Of a DNA stretch of 64,000 bases, positions 49,012 through 60,000 are shown piece by piece. The stretch lies in the NCBI RefSeq assembly GCF_013337685.1, contig NZ_SUQN01000005.1:124001-188000 (forward strand), given 5' to 3'. This DNA comes from Citrobacter gillenii (GTDB taxonomy: Bacteria; Pseudomonadota; Gammaproteobacteria; Enterobacterales; Enterobacteriaceae). A program made the position numbers and the translations under genes. The notes under the pieces were generated by a model. The model was not told where the DNA came from. It saw nothing but the letters and a program-made list of their open reading frames with translations, and searched no databases. How positions within the stretch are numbered: position 1 is the first letter of the stretch; every line of letters begins with the position of its first letter.

Positions 49012-51201
49012 TCAGAACTGATAGCTGGCGGTGACGCTGACGTTACGCGGTTCACCATAGACGATAGAGCCGTCAATGTTGGTGTCGTAAGTCTTATCGA
49101 ACAGGTTGTTCAGGTTGCCCTGCAGGGAGAAGTTTTTTGTCACCTGGTAACGGGTGAATAAATCTACCAATGCGTAGCTACCCTGTTCGGCACGGAACGT
49201 CCCGTACGGCGTCACGGTATCGCTGTAAACGCGATTCTGCCAGTTAACACCACCGCCGACGGTCAGCTCCGGTATCGCTGGCAGACGATAACGGGTGAAC
49301 AGTTTCACCGTAGTACGTGGCAGGTTTGGGTTCACCGCCTTGCCTTCGTTATCTTCAGCAACGTAGCGCGTTGCGCCAAACGTCATCTGCCAGTTATCGG
49401 TGATTGCACCGTTCACTTCGAATTCAACCCCTTTGCTGACTGTACCATTGCTCGACTTATAGGCCGTTTCGCCATTGCTGCCGGCAATTGGCGTACCGGT
49501 AGACTGTGCCAGGTTATCCTGCTCGATACGGAATACCGCAAGGGTGGTGGTCAGGCGACTGTTCATCCAGTCCGACTTTAACCCCATCTCATAGTTGTTA
49601 CCGGTGATCGGGGAGAGGTATTTACCCGAACTGTCACGTTTGTTCTGTGGCTGGAAGATAGAGGTATAGCTGGCGTAAGTTGACCAGTTATCATCAATGT
49701 CATACACCAGACCGGCATACGGTGTGGTGTGATTTTTTTCCATGCTGTAGGTCAGGGTGTCGATACGCCAGTTGGTATAACGCGCGCCGAGGATCAAGTG
49801 CAGCGGGTCGGCCAGCGAAACACGCGTCGCCGCGTAGAGCGATTTCATGTGGGTGGTATCGTCCTGGGCCAGCGATTGTGGACGCCAGTTAGTCTCAGGA
49901 ATATTACCGTCGAAGTTATTGAAATTCCCCACTTCGTTCGGATACACATTATCCCAGGCATTGACATAACGGTTGTTCTGTTTGCTGTAGCTGCCGCCGA
50001 GCATCAGGTTATGTTGACGACCAAACAGGTCGTAGCCACCGTCGGCGAACAGATCAACCGCATCGATCTTACGCTTGCCGCTGTTCCACCCCGTGCCGCC
50101 GACGTTGTCGAAGCCAGGTCCATAATTAGCATAAGGGCCGACCAGCATACCGGTGTTTTTGTCGACATAGGCATCGATGTACATTGTTTTGCTGTCGAAC
50201 TTAACCTCAGAGTGGGTAGCGTTCAGGGTTGTCTGCCAGGTATCGGCAAAACGCTGTTTCAGCGTGACAAAGACTTTGTTGATGTCTTTGTCATTGTAGG
50301 CCCAGTCCGGAGCCGTGCTGCGCGAACGGTCATAGCTGTTTTTGCTGCCGTCGGTATTCCAGCGCGGCAGGCCACCCCAGGTTGGGCTGTTAACGTCAAT
50401 ACGCTGGTATTCATAACCGGCAGACAGGCTGGTGGTGTCACCCAGATCCGCATCGACAATCCCGGAGAAGAACATTTTTTCGCTGTTGTAGCGGTCAAGC
50501 CAGGAGTCGTTATTCTGATATCCGGCGACGATGCGAGCGCGCACATTGCCATCTTCGGTTAACGGACTCTGTAAATCAGTGACATAGCGCTGTTTATTCC
50601 AGCTGCCGTATTCTGCCGACACATTACCGGTGAACTCGCGGCTGGTGGCGTGTTTACGAATCATGTTAATGGAGGCTGAAGGATTGCCCGTTCCGGTCAT
50701 CAAACCGTTCGCTCCGCGCACCACTTCTACGCGTTCAAACAAGGCGGTGTCGGAAAGTGCATCGCCGAGGTTCCAGCGGGATTCAAAATAGGTCGGGATC
50801 CCGTCGACCATATAGTTATCAATCTCAAAACCGCGGGAAAAATAGCTGTTACGATCGGAGTCAGCCTGGCTTTTACTGATACCGAGCGTATTGTCCATCA
50901 CATCACCGAGAGTCTGTAACTGCTGATCTTCCATGCGCTGCTGGCTAACGATAGTGACCGACTGAGGTATATCGCGCTGGGTCATCTGCATTTTGGTGCC
51001 CGCTGTCGTCGACTTCACGCTGTAATCCTGTTCTTCGCCGGATGCCGAGCCTGCGGTGGCTGAACCATCAACGATCACCGTATCTTCGTTGGCGGCGAAG
51101 CCTGAAGCGGGAATAAAAGCCATGGCAATACAGACAGCAAGCAAGGAAGGGGCGAGTGCGGGTTGACGCTGAGAATCCCGGTTGTATGTTGTGAAAGACA
51201 T
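49012..51201 (-). CDS. fhuE: FhuE, TonB-dependent receptor for coprogen/ferric hydroxamates
   Basis: A 729-residue outer-membrane receptor with an N-terminal signal peptide (about 36 residues, ending near SGFAANE). A TonB-box-like stretch (DTVIVDG), a plug domain (MTQRDIPQSVTIVSQQRMED) and a 22-strand barrel ending in VTASYQF with terminal Phe follow. It closely matches E. coli FhuE along its whole length. It imports ferric coprogen, rhodotorulic acid and ferrioxamine B. The ATG at 51201 is chosen over an adjacent TTG. A Fur box lies just upstream. In E. coli ptsG is on the far side of fhuE; here paaY is. Confidence 0.95.
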   Translation of the reverse strand: MSFTTYNRDSQRQPALAPSLLAVCIAMAFIPASGFAANEDTVIVDGSATAGSASGEEQDYSVKSTTAGTKMQMTQRDIPQSVTIVSQQRMEDQQLQTLGDVMDNTLGISKSQADSDRNSYFSRGFEIDNYMVDGIPTYFESRWNLGDALSDTALFERVEVVRGANGLMTGTGNPSASINMIRKHATSREFTGNVSAEYGSWNKQRYVTDLQSPLTEDGNVRARIVAGYQNNDSWLDRYNSEKMFFSGIVDADLGDTTSLSAGYEYQRIDVNSPTWGGLPRWNTDGSKNSYDRSRSTAPDWAYNDKDINKVFVTLKQRFADTWQTTLNATHSEVKFDSKTMYIDAYVDKNTGMLVGPYANYGPGFDNVGGTGWNSGKRKIDAVDLFADGGYDLFGRQHNLMLGGSYSKQNNRYVNAWDNVYPNEVGNFNNFDGNIPETNWRPQSLAQDDTTHMKSLYAATRVSLADPLHLILGARYTNWRIDTLTYSMEKNHTTPYAGLVYDIDDNWSTYASYTSIFQPQNKRDSSGKYLSPITGNNYEMGLKSDWMNSRLTTTLAVFRIEQDNLAQSTGTPIAGSNGETAYKSSNGTVSKGVEFEVNGAITDNWQMTFGATRYVAEDNEGKAVNPNLPRTTVKLFTRYRLPAIPELTVGGGVNWQNRVYSDTVTPYGTFRAEQGSYALVDLFTRYQVTKNFSLQGNLNNLFDKTYDTNIDGSIVYGEPRNVSVTASYQF

Positions 51202-51551
51202 CAATAATTCCTTGATAATTATTAATATTAAGTTCTAATCACCGTTGCGGGTGATGAACCCTTTTGTTGTTAACTATTAAATTTGTATGTAAATGCAAAT
51301 GCGAAATATACGCATTCATATTCAACGTGTAAACAGATGCTACAGAGATAAATGAAATATTGTTTCAGTACTATGTCTGAGCAATAGCGGCGGTAAATGG
51401 TTATAAGAACAGCGGAGGGGGAGCTTTTTGCTTAAAAAATCGGGGGTTAAAGTTGAAAGAGCGTGAGTAACTCGCTCATACTCTATACTCGCAGAGTCGC
51501 TCGGCGTAGCATGGCACAACGCATGGGCTGTTAATGAAAAAGGAAAACGTC
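51202..51551. other. fhuE-hinT divergent intergenic region (350 bases)
   Basis: AT-rich near fhuE, with the Fur box at 51214-51232. The remainder should hold the hinT promoter: a tentative TTGAAA (51453-51458) and CATACT (51477-51482) pair has 18-base spacing. I see no open frame or RNA gene I could support. Confidence 0.5.
51214..51232 (-). promoter_or_regulatory. Fur box upstream of fhuE
   Basis: Read on the minus strand, CTTAATATTAATAATTATC matches the 19-base Fur consensus GATAATGATAATCATTATC at about 14 positions. It lies 13 bases before the fhuE start, fitting iron repression. Confidence 0.72.
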
Positions 51552-51911
51552 GTGGCAGAAGAAACTATATTCAGCAAAATTATTCGTCGTGAAATTCCCT
51601 CAGACATCGTGTATCAGGACGAACTGGTAACCGCGTTTCGTGATATTTCACCTCAGGCACCCACGCATATCCTGATCATTCCCAACGTTCTGATCCCAAC
51701 CGTTAACGATGTAACGGCAGAACATGAGCAGGCGTTGGGCCGAATGATCACCGTGGCGGCCAAAATCGCCGAGCAGGAAGGTATTGCCGAAGATGGCTAC
51801 CGTTTGATCATGAATACCAATCGCCACGGTGGACAAGAGGTGTATCACATCCACATGCATCTGCTAGGGGGCCGTGTGTTGGGGCCAATGCTTGCACATA
51901 AAGGTCTATGA
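51552..51911 (+). CDS. hinT: HinT, purine nucleoside phosphoramidase (HIT family)
   Basis: A 119-residue histidine-triad protein that hydrolyses AMP-lysine and other adenosine phosphoramidates. The HIT motif is HIHMHLL near the C-terminus. The start is taken as the GTG at 51552 ([18 protein letters not shown]), which has AAGGA about 8 bases upstream and gives the family length; an ATG 18 bases earlier would add MKKENV, which is not conserved. It begins the hinT-ycfL-lpoB-thiK-nagZ-ycfP run. Confidence 0.94.
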   Translation: MAEETIFSKIIRREIPSDIVYQDELVTAFRDISPQAPTHILIIPNVLIPTVNDVTAEHEQALGRMITVAAKIAEQEGIAEDGYRLIMNTNRHGGQEVYHIHMHLLGGRVLGPMLAHKGL

Positions 51912-51913
51912 TA

Positions 51914-52288
51914 ATGACCAGAGGATGCATCGCGCTGACGCTGGGCTTACTGTTGCTGGCTGGCTGTCGTTCACACCCCGAAATTCCGGTCAGTGATGAA
52001 CAGTCTCTGGTGATGGAATCAACAATACTGGCCGCGGGTATAACAGCAGAACAACCTGCGTTAACCACGTCTGATATTCAGCCTTCGGCATCCTCACGAC
52101 TCTATAACGAAAGGCAAGAACCCGTCACCGTTCATTATCGGTTTTACTGGTATGACGCCAGAGGGCTGGAAATGCACCCTCTGGAGGCACCACGTAGCGT
52201 TACGATTCCGGCACGTTCGTCGGTGACATTGTATGGCAGCGCCAATTTTCTGGGGGCGCACAAGGTTAGACTTTATCTTTATTTGTAA
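51914..52288 (+). CDS. ycfL: YcfL lipoprotein
   Basis: A 124-residue lipoprotein with a short signal peptide ending in the lipobox LLAGC, the cysteine at position 18. The mature part has a beta-rich domain with DIQPSASSRLYNERQEPVTVHY, and the last residues YLYL are conserved. The ATG at 51914 has AAGG at good spacing; another ATG at 51908 overlaps the hinT stop. Function is unknown. Its conserved place directly before lpoB suggests a cell-envelope role. Confidence 0.9.
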   Translation: MTRGCIALTLGLLLLAGCRSHPEIPVSDEQSLVMESTILAAGITAEQPALTTSDIQPSASSRLYNERQEPVTVHYRFYWYDARGLEMHPLEAPRSVTIPARSSVTLYGSANFLGAHKVRLYLYL

Positions 52289-52301
52289 GAGGTGAATCTT
52301 G

Positions 52302-52923
52302 ATGATCAAATTGAATCGCTACGCCGTGGTTGCTGCGCTGGCGATATTTCTCTCTGGCTGTGTGGCGCAACGTGAGCCTGCACCGGTAGATGAAGTAAAA
52401 CCGGTACCGGAACAGCCCGCGCAGCCGCAACAGCCTGTGCCGGTTGTACCTACAGTGCCGACCATTCCGCAGCAGCCGGGTCCGATTGAACATGAGGATC
52501 AAACGGCGCAGCCCGCTCCGCGAGTACGTCATTATGACTGGAACGGGGCGATGCAGCCGATGGTGGGCAAAATGCTGCAGGCGGATGGCGTAAAAGCCGG
52601 GGGCGTTCTGCTGGTCGACAGCGTGAACAACCGCACTAACGGTTCACTTAATGCAGGGGAAGCCACCGAGACGCTGCGCAATGCGCTGGCGAATAACGGG
52701 AAATTTACCCTGGTTTCGGCACAGCAACTGGCGATAGCGAAGCAGCAACTCGGTTTATCACCGCACGACAGCTTAGGCACGCGCAGCAAAGCGATTGGCA
52801 TTGCCCGTAACGTCGGTGCCCAGTATGTGCTGTATTCCAGCGCATCCGGTAACGTCAATACGCCATCACTGCAAATGCAATTAATGCTGGTACAAACGGG
52901 TGAGATAATCTGGTCAGGTAAAG

Positions 52924-52943
<20 letters not shown>
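52302..52943 (+). CDS. lpoB: LpoB, lipoprotein activator of PBP1b
   Basis: A 213-residue outer-membrane lipoprotein that reaches through the peptidoglycan to stimulate PBP1b. The signal peptide ends in the lipobox FLSGC. A long proline/glutamine-rich spacer (about residues 25-60, with [15 protein letters not shown]) precedes the globular domain ([15 protein letters not shown] onward). The ATG at 52302 follows AGAGGTG and gives the E. coli length; a TTG immediately upstream is less likely. Its 3' end overlaps thiK by 20 bases. Confidence 0.96.
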
Positions 52944-54784
<1,841 letters not shown>

Positions 54785-54804
54785 CGCAAGTTTGCGAGGA
54801 TGCG

Positions 54805-55347
54805 ATGATTATCTATTTACACGGTTTTGACTCTAACAGTCCGGGCAACCACGAGAAAGTGTTGCAATTACAGTTTATTGACCCGGATGTCAGGCTGATT
54901 AGCTACAGTACACGGCATCCTAAACATGATATGCAGCATCTGCTGAAAGAAGTAGATAAAATGTTGCAGCTTAATGTCGACGACCGACCACTGATTTGCG
55001 GTGTGGGTCTGGGCGGCTACTGGGCAGAAAGGATTGGTTTTCTGTGTGATATTCGCCAGGTGGTGTTTAACCCTAACTTGTTCCCGAATGAGAACATGGA
55101 AGGAAAAATCGACAGGCCGGAAGAGTACGCTGACATTGCCACAAAATGTGTGACCAATTTCCGTGAGAAGAATCGCGACCGGTGTCTGGTCATTCTGTCA
55201 CGGCATGATGAAGCGCTGAATAGCCAGCGTTCTTCCGAAGAGCTGCATCACTACTATGAAATTGTATGGGACGAAGATCAGACCCATAAATTTAAAAATA
55301 TCTCCCCACATTTGCAGCGAATCAAAGCCTTTAAGACGTTAGGTTAG
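54805..55347 (+). CDS. ycfP: YcfP, UPF0227 esterase-like protein
   Basis: A 180-residue protein of the UPF0227 alpha/beta-hydrolase-like family, the same length as E. coli YcfP. It begins [18 protein letters not shown], with the oxyanion-type HGFDS, and has a [11 protein letters not shown] nucleophile-elbow-like segment in which the usual serine is replaced by glycine/leucine, so hydrolase activity is doubtful. Function unknown. It is the last gene of the hinT-ycfP run. Confidence 0.92.
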   Translation: MIIYLHGFDSNSPGNHEKVLQLQFIDPDVRLISYSTRHPKHDMQHLLKEVDKMLQLNVDDRPLICGVGLGGYWAERIGFLCDIRQVVFNPNLFPNENMEGKIDRPEEYADIATKCVTNFREKNRDRCLVILSRHDEALNSQRSSEELHHYYEIVWDEDQTHKFKNISPHLQRIKAFKTLG

Positions 55348-55368
55348 TCACTCACCCACGTTTAACAA

Positions 55369-55393
55369 AGCCAGCCTGCGGGCTGGTTTTTTT
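55369..55393 (+). terminator. Intrinsic terminator after ycfP
   Basis: CCAGCC (55371-55376) / GGCTGG (55381-55386) with a TGCG loop and flanking A/T pairs, followed by seven T. Confidence 0.9.
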
Positions 55394-55434
55394 ATCTTTA
55401 AAATTCCAGTTGTCTATCTTTTCAGCATCAAAAC

Positions 55435-55448
55435 TTGATGCACATCAA
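55435..55448 (+). promoter_or_regulatory. FNR site upstream of ndh
   Basis: TTGATGCACATCAA is a perfect TTGAT-N4-ATCAA FNR site, about 140 bases before the ndh start. FNR represses ndh anaerobically in E. coli. Confidence 0.85.
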
Positions 55449-55585
55449 ATTTGGTATGACCAATGCACCGTTCGTGTTATTCTCAGTCTCGAAGGACATT
55501 TTCATTATCGTAACGTGTTGTTAATTAAAGGCTATGCCTATAACGTTTAATTAACAATTGGTTAATAAAATTTAAGGGGGTCACG

Positions 55586-56890
55586 TTGACTACACCATTG
55601 AAAAGGATCGTGATTGTCGGCGGCGGTGCTGGCGGACTGGAAATGGCGACGCAGCTCGGTAAAAAGCTGGGGCGCAAGAAGAAGGCCAAAATCACGCTGG
55701 TAGACAGAAATCACAGCCATCTATGGAAACCGTTGCTGCACGAAGTGGCAACCGGATCGCTGGATGAGGGTGTTGATGCACTGAGCTATCTGGCGCATGC
55801 CCGTAACCACGGCTTTGAATTCCAGCTGGGTTCGGTTATGGATATCGATCGCGAAGCGAAGACTATTACTATCGCTGAGCTACGCGATGAGAAAGGTGAA
55901 CTGCTGGTTCCTGAGCGCAAAGTGGCGTATGACACGCTGGTAATGGCGTTGGGCAGTACCTCCAATGATTTCAACACGCCGGGCGTCAAAGATCATTGCA
56001 TCTTCCTTGATAACCCGCATCAGGCTCGCCGTTTCCATCAGGAAATGCTGAACTTGTTCCTGAAGTATTCGGCGAATTTGGGCGCCAACGGCAAAGTGAA
56101 TATCGCTATTGTCGGTGGTGGTGCGACGGGCGTTGAGCTGTCGGCTGAACTGCATAATGCGGTGAAACAGCTGCACAGCTACGGCTACAAAGGGTTAACC
56201 AACGAAGCGCTGAACGTGACGCTGGTGGAAGCCGGTGAGCGTATTCTGCCTGCGTTGCCGCCACGTATTTCCAGCGCGGCTCATAATGAGCTGACCAAGC
56301 TGGGCGTGCGTGTGCTGACGCAGACGATGGTGACCAGCGCTGATGAAGGCGGTCTGCACACCAAAGACGGCGAGTATATTGAAGCCGATCTGATGGTCTG
56401 GGCGGCAGGTATCAAAGCGCCAGACTTTATGAAGGATATTGGCGGTCTGGAAACGAACCGTATTAATCAGCTGGTGGTTGAACCGACTCTGCAGACGTCG
56501 CGCGACCCTGACGTGTACGCGATTGGTGACTGTGCCTCCTGCGCGCGTCCGGAAGGGGGCTTTGTCCCGCCGCGCGCCCAGGCTGCACACCAGATGGCAT
56601 CGTGCGCAATGAGCAACATTCTGGCGCAGATGAACGGCAAGCCGCTGAAGGCGTATCAGTATAAAGATCATGGCTCGCTGGTTTCACTGTCTAACTTCTC
56701 TACCGTTGGTAGCCTGATGGGCAACCTGACGCGCGGTTCGATGATGGTGGAAGGGCGCATTGCGCGCTTTGTCTACATCTCGCTGTACCGTATGCACCAG
56801 ATTGCGCTGCACGGCTATTTCAAAACCGGCCTGATGATGCTGGTGGGTAGCATCAACCGTGTAATTCGCCCGCGCCTGAAACTGCACTAA
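55586..56890 (+). CDS. ndh: NADH dehydrogenase II
   Basis: A 434-residue non-proton-pumping, FAD-containing NADH:quinone oxidoreductase of the inner membrane. The FAD-binding loop is [14 protein letters not shown], the NAD loop is [16 protein letters not shown], and YAIGDCASC follows. The C-terminal part is amphipathic for membrane association. The TTG start at 55586 is supported by the upstream AAGGGGG and by the conserved MTTPLK N-terminus; E. coli ndh also starts with TTG. It is monocistronic, with an upstream FNR site. Confidence 0.97.
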   Translation: MTTPLKRIVIVGGGAGGLEMATQLGKKLGRKKKAKITLVDRNHSHLWKPLLHEVATGSLDEGVDALSYLAHARNHGFEFQLGSVMDIDREAKTITIAELRDEKGELLVPERKVAYDTLVMALGSTSNDFNTPGVKDHCIFLDNPHQARRFHQEMLNLFLKYSANLGANGKVNIAIVGGGATGVELSAELHNAVKQLHSYGYKGLTNEALNVTLVEAGERILPALPPRISSAAHNELTKLGVRVLTQTMVTSADEGGLHTKDGEYIEADLMVWAAGIKAPDFMKDIGGLETNRINQLVVEPTLQTSRDPDVYAIGDCASCARPEGGFVPPRAQAAHQMASCAMSNILAQMNGKPLKAYQYKDHGSLVSLSNFSTVGSLMGNLTRGSMMVEGRIARFVYISLYRMHQIALHGYFKTGLMMLVGSINRVIRPRLKLH

Positions 56891-56903
56891 TATCGATGTG
56901 TGA

Positions 56904-56930
56904 TGCCGGATGACGCTGTTCATCCGGCCC
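56904..56930. repeat. REP unit after ndh
   Basis: GCCGGATG (56905-56912) / CATCCGGC (56921-56928) in REP form, between ndh and ycfJ. Confidence 0.75.
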
Positions 56931-57058
56931 CTTCCTTAAGAGTTCTCTGAATCCTGCTGCTTTGCTTCCTTGTTCCGCTATTTTCATCCGTAATCTGATT
57001 GGCATTTTTCATCTGCTGTTGCAAAGTTGTTGCTAATAGCAAAAAAGGAGGAAGTCCC

Positions 57059-57598
57059 GTGAATAAATCAATGTTGGCGGGTATAGGGATTGGCGTAGCT
57101 GCTGCGCTGGGTGTGGCAGCGGTGGCCAGTCTTAACGTGTTTGAGCGTGGCCCACAATATGCACATGTTGTCTCTGCGACCCCGATTAAAGAAACGGTAA
57201 AAACGCCGCGTCAGGAATGCCGTAACGTGACGGTTACCCACCGTAAACCGGTGCAGGATGAAAATCGTATTGCGGGTTCAGTGCTGGGCGCTGTTGCGGG
57301 TGGGGTTATCGGTCATCAGTTTGGTGGCGGACGCGGTAAAGATATTGCCACCGTTGCAGGGGCATTAGGTGGCGGTTATGCCGGTAACCAGATCCAGGGT
57401 TCGATGCAGGAAAACGATACTTACACCAGTACGCAGCAGCGCTGTAAAACAGTGTATGACAAATCGGAAAAAATGCTGGGTTACGACGTGACCTACAAAA
57501 TTGGCGATCAGCAGGGCAAAATCCGCATGGATAAAGACCCTGGCTCGCAAATCCCACTGGATAACAACGGCCAGTTGGTGCTGAATAACAACGCGTAA
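57059..57598 (+). CDS. ycfJ: YcfJ, glycine-zipper 2TM-domain protein
   Basis: A 179-residue envelope protein of the 17-kDa surface-antigen/glycine-zipper type. An N-terminal membrane segment (MLAGIGIGVAAALGVAAVAS) is followed by a glycine zipper (SVLGAVAGGVIGHQFGGGRG and GALGGGYAGNQIQG). A C-terminal domain contains two cysteines (QECRN, QQRCKT). The GTG start at 57059 has AGGAGG at about 57046-57051 and matches the E. coli N-terminus; the upstream extension is not conserved. Exact function unknown. Confidence 0.93.
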   Translation: MNKSMLAGIGIGVAAALGVAAVASLNVFERGPQYAHVVSATPIKETVKTPRQECRNVTVTHRKPVQDENRIAGSVLGAVAGGVIGHQFGGGRGKDIATVAGALGGGYAGNQIQGSMQENDTYTSTQQRCKTVYDKSEKMLGYDVTYKIGDQQGKIRMDKDPGSQIPLDNNGQLVLNNNA

Positions 57599-57623
57599 AA
57601 TAGTCTTGCTCTGTACATTAATT

Positions 57624-57659
57624 AGCCCCCCATTCGCTCAGGCTGGGGGGCTTTTTTTA
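57624..57659 (+). terminator. Intrinsic terminator of ycfJ
   Basis: AGCCCCCCA (57624-57632) / TGGGGGGCT (57644-57652), a 9-base perfect stem followed by seven T. It also lies downstream of convergent comR. Confidence 0.92.
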
Positions 57660-57679
57660 TCAGAAGGTTAATGCGGAGT

Positions 57680-58333
57680 TCAGGCCAGAGGCGCGGTTTC
57701 TTCTTTCAGCAGTTCAGGCCACAGACGCAGCGTGGTCCGGGATATCTGCATCAGTTTCTCAAAAGTTGCCCCTTCGCGGGCGCTGATCGACATACCTTGT
57801 AAAATACAGTTCAGAAATTCGGCCAGTTTCTGCGGATCGCAGTGTGCCGGAATTTCGCCATGTTGCTGGCGCTGGCGAAGAAACTGGGTCAGCGTTTGCT
57901 CCTGCATGGCATGGCGGGATTTCACCGTGTGCGCAATATCGCGAGAAGAGGCGGCAAGCGTTGCGGAGGTATTAATCATAAAACATCCTGCCGGGGTGTC
58001 TTTGCTAGTGAAGCAGGTGGCGATTGCCGTGAAGTAGTCTTCCAGCGCACAGGTGAGGCTTTTTTCTTCGCAAAAGAGTTGGGCTTCGTGCTTGGCAGCG
58101 AAGCAGGTGATGTAGCGGTCCAGCACGGCACGAAATAACCCTTCCTTATTGGTGAATTCCGCGTACAGCGTGGGCGCTTTGGCACCGGTTGCTTCCACGA
58201 GATCGGCGAGCGAGGTCGCTTCATATCCGTGCTGCCAGAAGAGTGTCATGGCCTTATCAAGCGCGGCTTCCCTGTCGAACACTTTTGGTCGGCCACGGCT
58301 TTTTTTTGCACAACCTGTCGTTTCAGTTGTCAT
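57680..58333 (-). CDS. comR: ComR, TetR-family repressor of bhsA
   Basis: A 217-residue TetR-type regulator. The N-terminal helix-turn-helix covers TSLADLVEATGAKAPTLYAEF, and a ligand-binding domain with cysteines (ITCFAAKHEAQLFCEE, AGCFMIN) follows. In E. coli ComR represses the neighbouring bhsA (comC) and is relieved by copper. The ATG at 58333 is chosen over a longer frame because conserved sequence begins near MTTETTGCAKKSRGRPK. It is divergent from bhsA across a 242-base region with two similar palindromes. Confidence 0.93.
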   Translation of the reverse strand: MTTETTGCAKKSRGRPKVFDREAALDKAMTLFWQHGYEATSLADLVEATGAKAPTLYAEFTNKEGLFRAVLDRYITCFAAKHEAQLFCEEKSLTCALEDYFTAIATCFTSKDTPAGCFMINTSATLAASSRDIAHTVKSRHAMQEQTLTQFLRQRQQHGEIPAHCDPQKLAEFLNCILQGMSISAREGATFEKLMQISRTTLRLWPELLKEETAPLA

Positions 58334-58460
58334 GGTGCCGTCGTACCTGGTTGGGTTTATTGAACAATCATTATAAAAATATTTGCCCACACTCTCCAGT
58401 GTATTCACGATAAAAATAATTTGTTTCTATTGATATGAAAAATAAGACCTTTGCATTTTA

Positions 58461-58531
58461 TATAACGATCGTTATAAAAAAACATTGACGTGTGACCTGG
58501 ATCACATCTATGATTTCCCTATCGATCGTTA
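58461..58531 (+). promoter_or_regulatory. bhsA promoter with two ComR-type palindromes and a CRP-like site
   Basis: TATAACGATCGTTATA (58461-58476) is a perfect 16-base palindrome. A second, near-identical core, TATCGATCGTTA, lies at 58520-58531. Between them TTGACG (58485-58490) and TATGAT (58509-58514) form a promoter with 18-base spacing. The spacer contains TGTGACCTGGATCACA (58491-58506), a perfect TGTGA-N6-TCACA CRP-type palindrome. ComR is the natural candidate for the flanking palindromes because the two genes are divergent. Confidence 0.7.
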
Positions 58532-58575
58532 AGTTAATCTTTTCGACAGACATTCATCTGCATAAGGTCACTATT

Positions 58576-58833
58576 ATGAAAAACGTAAAAACGCTGCTAC
58601 TTGCTACGGTTCTGAGCTCACTTTCATTTGCCAGCTTTGCCGCTGTAGAAGTTCAGGCCACGCCTGAAGGCCAACAGAAGGTAGGGATCATCTCTGCGAA
58701 TGCGGGGACTAACTTAGGTTCTCTGGAAGATCAACTGGCGCAGAAAGCAGATGAAATGGGGGCGAAATCGTTCCGTATTACCTCTGTGACCGGTCCTAAC
58801 ACGCTTCATGGTACAGCGGTAATCTACAAATAA
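58576..58833 (+). CDS. bhsA: BhsA, multiple-stress outer-membrane/periplasmic protein (DUF1471)
   Basis: An 85-residue YhcN/DUF1471 protein with a signal peptide cut after SFAA (mature start about VEVQATPEG). The mature domain is about 60 residues with GAKSFRITSVTGPNTLHGTAVIYK at its end. E. coli BhsA (ComC, YcfR) lowers outer-membrane copper permeability and affects stress resistance and biofilm. The ATG at 58576 has AAGG about 10 bases upstream. It is controlled by the adjacent comR and followed by a strong terminator. Confidence 0.94.
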   Translation: MKNVKTLLLATVLSSLSFASFAAVEVQATPEGQQKVGIISANAGTNLGSLEDQLAQKADEMGAKSFRITSVTGPNTLHGTAVIYK

Positions 58834-58870
58834 GTTTTAACCCATCGCAATGCCACTGCGAGTTAACTAA

Positions 58871-58908
58871 AAAAACCCCCGCGGAAAAACATCCAGCGGG
58901 GTTTTTTT
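58871..58908. terminator. Bidirectional terminator between bhsA and ldtC
   Basis: AAAAACCCCCGC and GCGGGGTTTTTTT form a GC stem (CCCCGC 58877-58882, GCGGGG 58896-58901) with A and T runs on either side, serving both convergent genes. Confidence 0.88.
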
Positions 58909-58920
58909 ATGGGCAACTGT

Positions 58921-59892
58921 TTACAGTGACTGCTGACTGACGTCGTGATGACGCGTTACGTCTACCGGCATCCCGGAACGCAGTTCCATAGCGTGTTCCA
59001 TGACGGAGGCATCCGTTTGTGCTGCATTCTTAAACGTCTTCATCGACGCGTTCAGTACGATCGGCAGCACCTGCGGATCGTCATCAATATTTTCCGACAG
59101 CGGCTGATGCACTTCTACGAGGCGCACGCCGTTGGGTTCAACAGAGGCTTTGATTGGCGTGTTGATAATATTGACCTTGGTACCTGGCGTAACCTGACGG
59201 AATAAGGTTTCAATATCACCGTCGCGCAGGCGAATACAGCCAGAGCTGACGCGCATACCGATACCAAAATCAGCGTTGGTACCATGAAGTAAATAGACTC
59301 CACCGTAAGCCGCCAGGCGGATGGCATGATGACCCATCGGGTTTTCCGGACCCGCAGGGACGACGGCAGGCAGGTCGATACCATTGGCTTTGTAACGGGC
59401 GCGGATATTGGCCGTTGGGGTCCAGGTCGGGTTGGCACGTTTATCAGAGATACTGGTTACCATGGTGGGGGTCAGGGTATCTCCGCCCAGTTGACCAATA
59501 CCAATCGGATACACGGTCACCGAATTTTTACCTGGGTGATAATAGTACAGACGCAACTCAGCAAGATTAATCACAATCCCTTCGCGCGGGGCATCCGGTA
59601 GCAGGGTTTGCAGCGGAATGGTTAATACGCTACCGGCTCTTGGCACGAAAGGGTCGACGCCAGGGTTAGCCTGTAGCAGCGCTAAAAAACCCACATTGTA
59701 CTTTTTCGCAATGGCTTCCAGTGAACCGCCGTTATCTTCGACAACGTGTACGGTATTTTCACCCACCAGTCTGCTTCCTGGCGGAGGCAGCGGCCAGGTG
59801 TTCGCCTGGGCCGGAAGCGCCAGCGCAAGAGACGCGGCAAGCGTAAAATACGTCAGCCAGCGAGAGAATTGCTTATTGTTTAACATTGCCAT
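58921..59892 (-). CDS. ldtC: LdtC, L,D-transpeptidase attaching Braun lipoprotein to peptidoglycan
   Basis: A 323-residue periplasmic enzyme. The signal peptide is about 30 residues (to PAQAN). A LysM domain (VVEDNGGSLEAIAKKYNVGF) precedes the YkuD catalytic domain, which has HGT and the nucleophilic cysteine in VSSGCIRLRDGD. It links Lpp to mDAP residues and belongs to the Lpp-attaching group (LdtA, B, C). ATGs at 59892 and 59886 are both possible starts. It converges on bhsA and lies downstream of mfd on the same strand. Confidence 0.94.
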   Translation of the reverse strand: MAMLNNKQFSRWLTYFTLAASLALALPAQANTWPLPPPGSRLVGENTVHVVEDNGGSLEAIAKKYNVGFLALLQANPGVDPFVPRAGSVLTIPLQTLLPDAPREGIVINLAELRLYYYHPGKNSVTVYPIGIGQLGGDTLTPTMVTSISDKRANPTWTPTANIRARYKANGIDLPAVVPAGPENPMGHHAIRLAAYGGVYLLHGTNADFGIGMRVSSGCIRLRDGDIETLFRQVTPGTKVNIINTPIKASVEPNGVRLVEVHQPLSENIDDDPQVLPIVLNASMKTFKNAAQTDASVMEHAMELRSGMPVDVTRHHDVSQQSL

Positions 59893-60000
59893 AAGTCCAT
59901 TGTTTTTACGTGGTTTTTATCATGTAAAAGTAAACAGGAATTATGGCGGTTTGCTGTGTCGGGAAGTGCAGGGAAGTGCAAAGAGTTTGTAAATTCAACT

